Below, piece after piece: positions 12,491-22,716 of a DNA stretch of 64,000 nucleotides. The number at the start of each line of letters is the position of its first letter. Positions within the stretch are counted from its first letter, which is position 1. The position numbers were made by a program, and so were the translations under genes. The notes under the pieces were generated by a model. It made no database searches, had not been told where the DNA came from, and was given only the letters and a program-made list of their open reading frames with translations. The stretch covers positions 1,441,122 through 1,505,121 of the forward strand of contig AZGY01000001.1 of assembly GCA_001636675.1 (NCBI GenBank). Reading direction: 5' to 3'. This DNA comes from Moelleriella libera RCEF 2490. Its lineage: Eukaryota; Ascomycota; Sordariomycetes; Hypocreales; Clavicipitaceae.

Positions 12491-13050
12491 GTTGGTTGCT
12501 CCTCCAGTGTTTGACCGTACCGGCAAGGGTGGTGTGGGGCCACACCTTTTTTTTTTCTTTTTTTTTTGTTAAATTTGTTTTGAGGGCTGGGGTGAAGACC
12601 AAAAGACACTACGTCATCACCACAAGTTTCCATAGGTTTCAATGAAATACACTCATTTAGATGACTACACGTTCAAGACTATAGAGAGCAATCCGGCTGA
12701 ATGGTAACTATTCTTTGGAACTGATTGCATTGGGACTGTTTGCTTTGCCATGGACCAGAACATCACATTGCATAGTCAACCAGCCTCGCAGGCTCACAAT
12801 GACAATAACTCGCGGGCAGTCACTTGACAGAGAATTTGCACATCATGAAACTCACGGATGTCATTTCCTTTCAATCCAACTTCATCTTGATGTACTCTAA
12901 GGGGAAAAAAATGTGTACGTCCTCAGTCAATGCAAGACATGTTCAATTGGGATATCGAATTAAAGGAAAACTTGGCCATGTTCGTGCCGCAACGCCCTGC
13001 TCGTCTGTATTGCACACAAGACCGGCTCCACGACTGGACACACCGCGCTC
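12491..13050. terminator. Convergent 3' region between DMATS and GGPP synthase
   Basis: About 560 nt between two convergent genes. Poly-T runs at 12547-12568 and AT-rich sequence after 12600 are consistent with 3' untranslated and polyadenylation regions for both transcripts. No gene is seen. Confidence 0.4.
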
Positions 13051-14199
13051 TCACATCTCCGCCTCGACAGACGGTGGCTGCTTGATCTTCAGGAGCGCAA
13101 TGATGTCTCGCATCGGCCCACCGCGGTTGCCGCTGCCGTCGAGCGCCTCCAGCTGCTCGTTGGTGGTGCGGATCAGCGCCCAGATCTTGTCCCGGCAATA
13201 GGCAAAGCTGCCGGTGGACTCCATGTAGTCCACGGCATACTGCTTGACCATGATGTCCTCGCTATGCTGCTTGAGGATGCTGATCAACCGGCGATCTCCG
13301 GGCCGCGCTCGGATGCTGTGAATGATGGGATAGGAGAATTTGCCTTCGGAGATGTCCTCGCAGTAACCCTTGTTCTGGGAGTAGACGTCGCTCTGGAGAT
13401 TCTGGTAGTCGTCCCTGATCTGGAACAGCATGCCGAGCGTCTCCACCAGCGGCACGAAGTCCTGGGTGCTGGTGCTCTCGGCCTGCATCAGACGGATCGC
13501 CAGTCGGAACAGACCGCCCGTCTTGTTCTGGATCATCTCGGTGTACTCCTCTTCGGTGGGGCAGTACAGGGAGTCTCGCCAGTGCAGCTCCATCCCCTGC
13601 CCGCGATGGAGGTTGATCAGCTCCTCCGTGTAGATGGTGAAGGCGGATGGGTTTGTCAACTTTTCCAGCTCTTGCTGGGCCACAAAGTACGCTAGGTTGG
13701 CCGAGTTGATGGTCTGCGGGATGCCGAATATGCTGTGTGCTACGGGCACACCGCGGCGCAGCTTGGACGAATCCTGGATATCGTCGATGCTAGGGCCCGT
13801 GCCGTCAGTTTCCCAATGCGTTTGAGTTGTTTGAGAGAGTTCAGCAAAGGACACCAACTCACAGTAGAGACGCATTGTGCAACAAGTCAATGATGCGCGT
13901 AATGACTGCGACTTTGTCATCGGGAACCAACAGGAACTGGTTGAACGCGTTGATCAAACTGCGGCGAATGTCCTTGCCGGGAGATTCACGCAGATAATCC
14001 AGAGGGGCAGTCAGGAACTTTTCTCCAGGAGTTAGCTCGGCCATCATGATCAAGGCTTCTCCTATTTTCTTTTCTTTTTATCTTGTTTTTTCTGGGGGTA
14101 AAATACTTTGTAGTCCACGTCACGGCTCTTGCCGTCAACCTGTGACGCAAAGGGCTCAACTTGAGCAACAACAGAAGGCTCGGCTAACAGGGTAGGCAT
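13051..14199 (-). CDS. idtG: Geranylgeranyl diphosphate synthase of the IDT cluster
   Basis: Makes GGPP from FPP and IPP, the dedicated diterpene supply for the pathway. The secure exons are 14047-13863 and 13789-13051. Splicing joins ...NASLL to IDDIQDSS, creating the first aspartate-rich motif DDIQD. The second motif is in MLFQIRDDYQNLQ, and GKFSYPIIHSI follows. Both diphosphate-binding motifs are intact, as in a true trans-prenyl synthase. Starting at the internal ATG (14047) gives 307 aa. An upstream ATG at 14199 (MPTLLAEPSVV...) could add a short first exon to reach roughly 337 aa, close to the length I recall for fungal IDT GGPP synthases, but this needs a weak donor near 14123. Treat the 5' end as tentative. 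The gene is followed on the same strand by... IdtB lies upstream of it. Confidence 0.9.
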
Positions 14200-14773
14200 G
14201 ATGTCTGGTGAAACTGAATAACAATTGCGTAGATATGGAATACGGAAAGAAAACGACAAGAAATCCATTTTATGGCCGTCATTTCTATTTCTCCTTTTTA
14301 CCAATTCTCTCAAAATCTTGCCCAGTACTAGCGCCACCCAACATTTTGCGTACGTCAACTCCACTACCACTTGGTGGCCAACTTGGAACCGTCTCATGAC
14401 CTCACTGAAACTCAAATGTTGGAGACCGTGCATGAGAGCTACATATCAACTTTTTTTTTCTCCCTTTTCTTTTCTTCTCTCCTCTCTTCTGCGAAACATG
14501 CATAACCGCGAAAGCAAGTGTCATAATAGCGGTGGGCAAGAGATAATGCGGAAGGACGCAGCAGAACGCACGCAGATCGGGATACACATGGCTGCGAGAC
14601 TAGCACGAGGTCTCCGAAGAGTTTCAGCTGCATTGACGTACCATCAACCTGCGTATTGGAGGACATAACAGTAAGGGTCTAGTAAGCAAGGATCCGGGCC
14701 ATGCATAAACCACCCATGTGATAATCGTCTGAGTCGATCCATCTAATCGCAAGCTTTTCCCTCGCGCTATCAA
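14200..14773. promoter_or_regulatory. Spacer between idtB 3' end and idtG start
   Basis: About 570 nt upstream of the GGPP synthase and downstream of IdtB, both on the minus strand. It contains a CT-rich block at 14452-14490. On the minus strand, the transcribed direction, this reads as a purine-rich tract. No gene is recognised. Confidence 0.35.
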
Positions 14774-15621
14774 TCAGTCTGTCTTGACGGCTCTGCTTTC
14801 CGCGCGAGATATCCGATAGAGACAGACTCCGTATGCAGAGTCCGTAAGGATGAAAGTCGCCAGACTCCACAGAACCAAGGGGCTGTTCAACCAGCTGTAT
14901 AGTTCTGGCCAATACTTCCATCGAAGAAACGCAAAAGCGACAGTGCAACATGAACCAGCAAATCTGCTCAACCTGTCGTCGCATGTATCAGTTCTCTTGT
15001 GTCTGCATTGGAATACCACCGGCCGTTTCTGGAGAAGGACATGACGGTAGGACCCCGATGAAAAATAATAATAAAAAGAAAACAAGGGCAAATTAACACT
15101 TACCAAAGCGTCCACGAGGTTCCACGAGTGCTGTTCCTCTGCAAGAGCTGACAGACGCCGCCGAAGCTCAACAGCAATTGGCATATGACGGCGCCCCAGG
15201 AGTACGCCAGCCCGGGACCAATCTCCATGGCCAATGCAACATGGCCCGTGAAGCATACCGCAGTTCCTCCGACGAGAAGGACGCCTGTGTTGTTTGCTAC
15301 CAAGGGCGAGTGACTCCACTCCGTCTTCGCCGATCGAGCCGCAGTCAGCATGATGAAGACGTTCAATGTGACGCCCGCAGCAAAGACGCCCAGCTCCACC
15401 CTGTTCTTGGACGGATACACCAAGACGTAAACCAGTTCCCAGCCAATATTGTTGCAAAGCGGGATTAGGGCCATGCTGTACGTCTTTCCCTGTCGAGCAT
15501 GCCATATCATGAGGACGTAATTGATGACCCAGCCGAGCCCCATCCCGGCCACGAACAGGTCAGCCAGCCACTGTACTTCTTGGTACGCCGGGGGTGCCGC
15601 GGCATTACTCGATCCGTCCAT
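14774..15621 (-). CDS. idtB: Indole-diterpene terpene cyclase (PaxB/IdtB family)
   Basis: A small integral-membrane cyclase that folds epoxidised 3-geranylgeranylindole into the polycyclic IDT core. The two exons are 15621-15104 and 14972-14774, joined across a 131-nt intron, giving 238 aa, close to the roughly 240 residues usual for PaxB. About seven hydrophobic segments are visible, and the ends are a polar N terminus and a basic C tail. Conserved features seen include NIGWELVYVLVYPS with its Glu, and the C-terminal ILTDSAYGVCLYRISR. In characterised PaxB-like and meroterpenoid cyclases a Glu in the second helix and an Asp in the last helices act as acids, and both are present here. It starts head-to-head with idtC, about 575 nt away. 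Confidence 0.9.
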
Positions 15622-16196
15622 TTCGGTTCTAATGACAAAGGGTAGCCGAGAGAGGAAAGATTCGATTTTATCTTTTTTTCTTTTTTTTTATTTGGGTCTC
15701 AATGGAGGGGAAAGAAAGAATTGTTGTGCAAAGTAGCGTCTGTCCTTCACCACGGAAGGATGCAAGGTTTCTTTTTATATCCAATGAGCACCGTGGCACC
15801 GCGTCGCTAGGCACCGAGGAGAGGGCCCGGCCTTGGTTTTCTACTGCTTTTCAGCTGAGAGGAAGATATTACGAGATCCCAGATTGTCGAGCTCGCTTGA
15901 ACCCGCCTGGTGTGCCATTCGGAGCGCAAAGGGGCGGTAAGATCCTCGGCTTTATCTCAGTATTGGGGGGGGGGAAGGGGGGGAGCCCACCCTCTCAGAC
16001 TGATCTCAAGCCGTCGTTGCTTGTATTTTGTATATAGCTGCTGCCTGGTACGCGGACTCACGGTAGAGCGCCAAGCCAATACTTAGGTCTCTTTTTTCCC
16101 AAAAAGACCAAAATAAAAAAAAACAATACCTTTTTGTCAATAAAACTCAATCTCCGCAACAAAAAGAGGAAAAAGAAAAGGCAATCAATCTACATC
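15622..16196. promoter_or_regulatory. Divergent promoter region of idtB and idtC
   Basis: A 575-nt region shared by two head-to-head biosynthetic genes. It contains a T-rich stretch just upstream of idtB (15670-15691), a G run at 15966-15980, and A-rich sequence just upstream of the idtC start. No gene or clear operator is recognised. Confidence 0.45.
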
Positions 16197-17330
16197 ATGG
16201 CCCAGACCTTGTTGCTTCAAGATGGCTTTGGAGCCGCCAATGCGGTAGTACTTGCGTCGGTGTTTGGCCTCGGATACCTGGCAAATCACCTCTTTGCACG
16301 CAGCAGACGACGCGTCATCTCGGTACCACAGCAAGAAGCAGCCGCAGCATCGAGTGCGATTCAACAGTATGGCTATGCTAGGAAGCATTTGGAAGGTGTC
16401 AGCAGCAAGGAGTCACAGAACCTCCCCGGCTGCCCATACGAATACATCCTTCAGATATACGGGCGCCACCATTTTGCTCCGTTCGTCAAGATGTTCAAAC
16501 CGTCGTTGAAGACTGAGGATCCAGACAAGTACGCATTGATACTGGACATCATGGATGCGGTGCACTTCTGTCTCATCCTCGTCGACGATATCTGTGACGA
16601 CAGCTTCAAGCGGAAGAACAAGCCGACCGCTCATCTGTTATATGGATCGGGCGAGACGGCAAACCGAGCTTATTTCGTCCTGACCCAGGTTATCAATCGC
16701 TCCATGCGGGAACAACCTGTCCTGGGAGTGGAGCTGCTCAAAGCCCTGGAGCAGATCCTGGAAGGTCAAGACCTGTCGCTGGTATGGCGTCGCGACGGCT
16801 TGAAAGCCTTCAACTATCATAGTGAAGATCGGATACGCGCCTACAAAAGAATGGCCGGCCTCAAAACGGGCACATTGTTTGTTCTGCTGGGCAGGCTGGT
16901 CAATGACGGCGGAGATCAACTGGACGATCTGCTGTCCCGATTCGGGTATGTCATCTTTTGTAGTTGGTCACCATTTCATCAACGATGTGCTAACTAGGTT
17001 TCCTTGGATAGATGGTACGCGCAGTTGCAAAACGACTGCAAAAATATCTACTCCAACGAGTATTCCCTCAACAAGGGTGCCGTGGCTGAGGATCTCCGCA
17101 ACGGCGAGCTGTCGTATCCCGTTGTCGTTGCCCTCAACGACAAACGAGCCAGTGAGCAAATGAAGAGGGCGTTTGAGAACCCCACCAGTCTGGACATTGA
17201 AAAGGCACTGACGGGCTTGGAGTCGACCAGCGTCAAGAAGGCGTGTCTCGCCGCGCTCAAAGAAGCCGGTGAAGGCCTGGACAAGCTCGTGGCTGTCTGG
17301 GGACGGCGGGAACAAATCAGTGCTGCTTGA
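16197..17330 (+). CDS. idtC: 3-geranylgeranylindole-forming prenyltransferase (PaxC/IdtC family)
   Basis: Predicted to condense GGPP with indole-3-glycerol phosphate, the first committed IDT step. The two exons are 16197-16945 and 17012-17330, giving 355 aa. It has the polyprenyl-synthase fold. A hydrophobic N-terminal segment (residues 8-28) precedes SGYARKHL-like helices. The first Asp-rich motif lies in LILVDDICDDSFKRKNKPTA. The second position reads QNDCKN instead of DDxxD. This altered second motif, present alongside a normal GGPP synthase in the same cluster, is what separates PaxC-type transferases from true GGPP synthases. NGELSYPVVVAL follows. Without the context it could be mistaken for a second GGPP synthase. 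Confidence 0.9.
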
Positions 17331-18650
17331 GTCTCGGAGGACTGTCAAGTAACATGGCATTCAGCGAGTTTCTTTCGCTGTCAATCGGCAACGTTGTCGT
17401 AGTATTCACAGACAAAAACTTCTGAAACGTTTCACGATGAAATTCAAACGACTCTGCGTATCAATCAAAGTGGATGGACATGATCCCAGCGCAACCGTAC
17501 CGATGCTTTGGTTCAATTGCTCCAAGACCCCTCGTCTCGCACCTTGACTTTCTTTTGTTTTGAGACTTGACAACGGATGTAATGTGACATTGCCTGTCTA
17601 CGCTGCTCCGGTATGTGTGACCAAATGAAAAAAAAAAACCATCTCCAAATGGCATTCCCGTTGCCAGAAGGAGGAGATGCAATTTCTCGGCATGCACTTG
17701 AAAACAAAAGAGAAAGCAAAAACCGATGCTCAGCTGCACCGTTTGCCGATTCGACCGCATTGGAAATGAGAAACGCGGCTATCTTGCTAGTGTACCGAAC
17801 CAACCAGTTGCCCCGAGATATAGTCGGCCGCAACTATAGCCGGGATGCTGTCGTGAAGCTTCCAAACACGGCGTTGCACAGGGGAGTGAAACAAAATTAC
17901 ACGGACACAATGATTGCTCTGACGTATTTGTCTGAACTGATCTCCGCCCGGGCCAGGTGAAGTGCGTTGGAGAGCCAGGCACACAGTCAGACGAAATTCG
18001 TGACCGGAGCTGGCTGGGCTGCAGTCGCATTCTCGCTAGATGGCCGCGCCCCAGGGTATCATCAGTGAAGCGTCGCGAAAGTCAGGGTCGTCGGTCCGAT
18101 GTGCTCTGGAAGAAATCTTGAGGGCAACCCCCCCCCCCCCCCCAATAAACGACGTGCAGATACTCTCTCTCACAGGATCTTCACAGAGTGAGGGGCCGCT
18201 CCGCTGTTGCCACTCACTTTGACATGGAAGCCATCATCGTCCTTTTAGCGCCGTGTAAATTGACACGTCGTGCCGTCCCGCCGATGCGTAAACATGGCAT
18301 GATTTTCATGTGGAGTCGACATCAATTTAGTGAGATCGACCCAAGGGAGGGTTTACGATCTCATCAATTTTCTCCCCCATGAGAAACGTCTTCTCCTTCC
18401 CCCCTCACCCCCACTCATTCGCATGCGGACATGCGTGTCGATGCAGAATTGCTGCGAGTCTATTCGCGCCGGTATTGTCATGTCAGAGTCAGACATTGAG
18501 CCGCAGAATTTCCAGCGGTGATGCGCATTGGGGGTTCGGCAAACCCGTCCGAGGCTATGCGCCATTCATTGTATGCAGTCAGTCACCACTGATTTCTTGT
18601 TTTCCCCTTCCCTCCTTCTCTTCGCATTCCAGCTGATGATGCCTGCTGTG
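17331..18650. other. Convergent intergenic region, no gene recognised
   Basis: About 1.3 kb between idtC and idtS. A run of about 15 C at 18129-18143 and an A run at 17628 are the notable features. Several short open frames overlap on both strands without domain similarity. Most likely this is 3' untranslated sequence plus spacer. Confidence 0.5.
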
Positions 18651-19624
18651 TCACTTGGCGGCGCTTGCAACCCTCGATTGCCAATCCCTGACCAGAAGCA
18701 CATCTGCACCCCCCGCGGCTGGGCCTGCAATCAGACTGACAAGGAATGTCCGAGCCATGAACCGTGCGCCAAGTCGTTGACCCCTCTGCCGTAGTGCCTG
18801 CGATAATAAACCCAAAGCAAGAAAGAAGCCGCTCGAAGTACCAACCATCTCGTTGATCTGCCGCAGTCTTGCCTGCCGCTGGAGCTCTTCGGCACAGCCA
18901 TGTGTGACACAGTCGGGTGTACCGAGAAGAGTGTTGCTCGCGTGGAAGGGGGTCGCATCCCGAGACAAGGTGCTTGCGGCGAATGCTACGACAAACGCAA
19001 AAACGTGCGTGAACCCTGACAGCCAGAACACCACTCCCATGAGAAGCTCGACGGAAGCTCTGGACGGTTTTGGCGCTTTGCGGCCTTTTCGACTCCGGCG
19101 AAGAACCCAGAGCGAGGTAGCAGGCATTGCAACCGAAAAACCGAAGCTATATGACAGAAAGCCCAACAATGCAAGGGCCCTGTTCACACCATGTCAGCAC
19201 CGTCAAAGCAGACAAAAAGAAACAAAAAAAGAAAAGAAAAGAAAGGAAACAAAGACAACCCAGTACTCATGAGGAATGGTGAGGCATACTTGGCTACGTC
19301 TATTGCCTTGGCGTATGAGGCCATCTCATGCGCGAGCAGTACAACAAGCGGCACCAACTGACCCACGTAGAGGAAAAAGTGAAGTGAAAACCACGGCCAG
19401 TTCTCCTGCAGGGTCTGCAAGGACGTGCCCATGCAAGATTCGACAAGAGATGAGCCGTACGTGCCGCCGAATGTGACTGTCCTGGCCGTGATGAGTTGCG
19501 ATAGGCCTGGCGTGACGATTGGGAACCCTTCACGTGTCTTCCACACGATACCGAAGAGAGTAAGAGCAATTTGCAGACACGTGAATGGCCGAAGGTGCGG
19601 CATTACCCAAATCGGTGAATCCAT
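18651..19624 (-). CDS. idtS: IDT-cluster integral membrane protein (IdtS/PaxA-like)
   Basis: A polytopic membrane protein of the kind found between IdtC and IdtM in related clusters. To my knowledge its biochemical role is not firmly settled. It is often treated as needed for efficient IDT production. The model is 19624-19290 and 19179-18651, giving 287 aa. The splice joins ...AIDVAK to ALALLGFLSYSFGFSVAMPA. Roughly seven hydrophobic stretches are seen. The C-terminal part has FLVSLIAGPAAGGADVLLVRDW, where the glycine/alanine-rich helix followed by an Arg-Asp pair is recognisable for the family. A 48-nt in-frame segment (about 18846-18799) has gt...ag ends and could be a further intron, giving 271 aa. 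It is divergent from idtM. Confidence 0.75.
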
Positions 19625-20300
19625 TTTTTCCCTTCTCCTTCTTCTTTAGTTCGTTTTTGGTGAGACTTTGTTTCCACTCGGACGCCAGACCATGCAAAAC
19701 AGATGCTAGGTGATCTCACCTTTCCTCCCGGGCCAGGCAAGGGAAAGCGCGCCTTCCCGTCATTTTATATGGATCTTGGCCCGTTCTTGACCCTGGTCGA
19801 CTTGAGATGGGCCTTCCGGTGGCAAGACCTCAGCTGAACTCTGGCGGTAAGGCAGATCGACAGACAAGGACTGCTCGCAGAAAGACCCAGACGTCAACAA
19901 TTCTGCAGTCTCATCAACAGTGCGGGATTCGCCTTTACCCACAGGTACTCATGCCGTCCGCCTCGACGATGCATAGTCGGGTGTGTCTCTATCAAGGACG
20001 TGCCGGCTTCCGGGATTCAGACAGGGCTTGATTTACCCTGCTAGCTTCGATCATTAACACCGCTTCCTCCCCGATCCGTATCGTGTGAGTGCAATGACAC
20101 AATACATCGGCAGGGAGAATGAAGCCACGGAAACTCTAGATTAGAGCGCCATTGCCGAAGTAGAGACCCCGAAGACGGACTGTAACACAGAAGCCATTTG
20201 TCTGTTTGTGTGCGAGTTACTGGCCGCTGCGCGACACATGATACACTCCCCCGAGAAGCTCCAGGCACAAACCAACTTAGCGTGCCGACCAAGTCTGATC
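19625..20300. promoter_or_regulatory. Divergent promoter region of idtS and idtM
   Basis: A 676-nt region between two head-to-head genes of the cluster. Pyrimidine-rich sequence lies just upstream of idtS on the plus strand (19625-19665). No gene is recognised. Any pathway operator should recur here and in the other divergent spacers at 6773-7847 and 15622-16196. Confidence 0.45.
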
Positions 20301-21997
20301 ATGGAGAAACCCGACTTTAATGTGGTGATTGTGGGGGGTTCTGTAGCCGGCCTCGCCCTCGCCCACTGTCTTGAAGTCTTGGGTGTTTCGTACACCATCC
20401 TCGAGAGAGGAGACAAGATTGCCCCCAACCTGGGCGCTTCTATTGGCATCTTGCCCAACGGCGGCCGTATATTGGACCAGCTGGGCATCTTTGGACACGT
20501 GGAAAGCGAGGTTGAGCCGCTAGAGGTTGCAAGAATCTGCTACTCCGATGGCTTCTGGTTCAAGAGCCAATATCCAAAAGTCCTCCAATCCAAGTAAGCT
20601 TCATCGTTCACTGCGACGAATACTCCCAAGATATATGAGTGCCTGATCGTGTGTGTTTTTGTGCGTGTGCTGATGTGACCGTGGCGGGGGAGAACAGCTA
20701 CTGCTACCCTATTTCTTTCCTCGAAAGACAAAAATTCATTCAGATTCTCCACGACACCTTGAAGGGAAAGGACCGCGTCTTTACCGGCAAAAAAGTTGTC
20801 TGTGTCGAGGATGGCAAGTCGAAAGCCCTCGTCAAGACCGCAGATGGCACCGAGTACATGGCCGATCTGGTCGTCGGCGCCGATGGCGTTCACAGCATCG
20901 TCCGTTCAGAAATCTTTCGACAGTTGCAGGCAGCGTCGCTGATTCCGAGAGGACAAGCAGAAAATACCGGTCGGTTTATCTCCCATCTAAGGGAAATTGA
21001 CTGAGTCACTGCTCACGGATTTCACACAGGCATCAAATACGAATTCTCATGTATCTACGGGACGTCTGTCAACGTCCCCCACGTAGAGCTCGGCGTGCAG
21101 CTGAGCAGCTTGGACAACGACGTGTCGATACATGCCTTTACCGGCAAAAAGTCCAAGCTCTTCTGGTTCGTCATCGTCAGATCAGGCCCAGAGCAGTACC
21201 AAGAAGCGAGCAAATACTCGGAGGAAGCAGCGACACTCATCTGCGAGAGACTGAGGCACCAGAAGCTCAACGACAGTCTTGCTTTTGGAGACATTTGGTC
21301 ACGACGTACAATCTTCAAAATGACACCGTTGGAAGAGGGTGTATTTAAGCGATGGAATTACGGGCGCCTGGTTTGCACAGGTGATGCAGTTCGCAAGGTA
21401 TGCCAGTTCATGCGCTCGTCCTTCACCGTCACGCTCCTCGTTCAGCCTTATATTACGCCTTAAGATAACATGCTTAATTCGCGACATTCTGGAATTATTG
21501 CTAACGTATACATGTATGAATATTTCGAGTAGATGGCCCCGAATATTGGGCAAGGTGCAAACTTGGCCCTTGAGGATGCCGCCAGGCTCACAAGTCTGCT
21601 CGCGCAAAAGATGCAGGTCGGGGACTTGTCCCACCGGACCATCAGCGCGATGCTTCAAGAATTTGCCGAGGCTCAGAGAGGCCGGACGGTGGAAATGTGT
21701 TCGTCGGCCGAGTTCTTGGTGCGCATGCACGCGTGTCAAGGCTGGGGGCGATGGCTCATGGGACGCTGCATCATTCCGCTCCTCAGAGACGCGCCGGCAG
21801 GCTTGTCCGGCATGTCCATCAATGGCGCGGCGCGAATCGAGTACCTGGGTCTTCCAGCTCGCTCACTCGAAGGGGCCTGGGACCCGTCATTCAGCTCGGT
21901 CCTGAGCAGCATGTCCTATTTGACGCCGAAGCCGAGCCTGCCGCTCTTGGCACTGCTGCTCTTCATCGCAGCCGCCGTGTATCTGATACGCCGGTAG
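20301..21997 (+). CDS. idtM: FAD-dependent epoxidase of the IDT pathway (PaxM/IdtM family)
   Basis: Epoxidises the prenyl chain of 3-geranylgeranylindole before each cyclisation by IdtB. The four exons are 20301-20593, 20698-20969, 21030-21397 and 21533-21997, giving 465 aa, near the size usual for PaxM. The N-terminal Rossmann motif is VVIVGGSVAGLALAHCLE, ending in the FAD-ribose acid in ILERGDK. NLGASIGILPNGGRILDQLG follows. The NAD(P)H-binding DG motif is LVVGADGVHSIVRSE. The third FAD motif is CTGDAVRKMAPNIGQGANLALEDA and spans the last intron, which supports that splice. A C-terminal hydrophobic helix (LPLLALLLFIAAAVYLIRR) should anchor it in the ER beside IdtB. The 5' ends of idtM and idtS share a spacer. 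Confidence 0.93.
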
Positions 21998-22716
21998 CTT
22001 TCTTCATGTGACAGAGACAGAGCAATAGAATTGTAGAAAATTTGCTCCCCCACTTCCACCCATGAGGCCAGTGCTTCTAGAAAGACAAATAGTATGCGAG
22101 AGCTCGTGTCAGCATCGTGACGTAGTCACACAAAATAGTTGGGACTATTGGCACATGAAACAATAACTATAGGTGCACTTTGTATGCACTTTCAGACGAA
22201 CAGCCGTGACAGCTGTCCAGTCCCCAGACCCGCAGCCGCCAAAATACCTCATTGATATGGACCTCGTTCACCGGTGTCATATGTCTCTCTTCTGCCACTT
22301 GACGGCTCGCTCCTGCACTTCTGCGTGCTCGCGCATCTAGCCTTGTCCATGATGCCTGGAAGTGGCGTCTCGCAGGTGCAGCATGTCCAGCTAACGCGCA
22401 GAGACTCTCGTCGCCCCGCGATGTGACGGAGTGGTTGCAGACACGGAAGCATCTTCGGCTCGGTCTCCCCTTTGAAATACAAGACTCGATACCGGCTCCT
22501 TGCCGCCGGCTCTCTGATCTCATCGTACCGTCTGACGTGCTCCACCTGAACAAGATCGGCTTTCGATCTCTGTCTTGGGACAAGTCGGCCCAAGGGTCCT
22601 ACGGCCGTGCCGCTCGTCATATTCCCACTTCTGCCGTCAACCTGGAATACTTCATTCGGTTTCTCCTTTGATGACGAGATCTGTCTTTGTGAACTGACAC
22701 AGACACGCGTGTGAAG
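21998..22716. other. Spacer between idtM and the last cluster P450
   Basis: About 720 nt holding the idtM 3' end and the P450 promoter. Open frames on both strands overlap and match no family I recognise. Confidence 0.45.
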
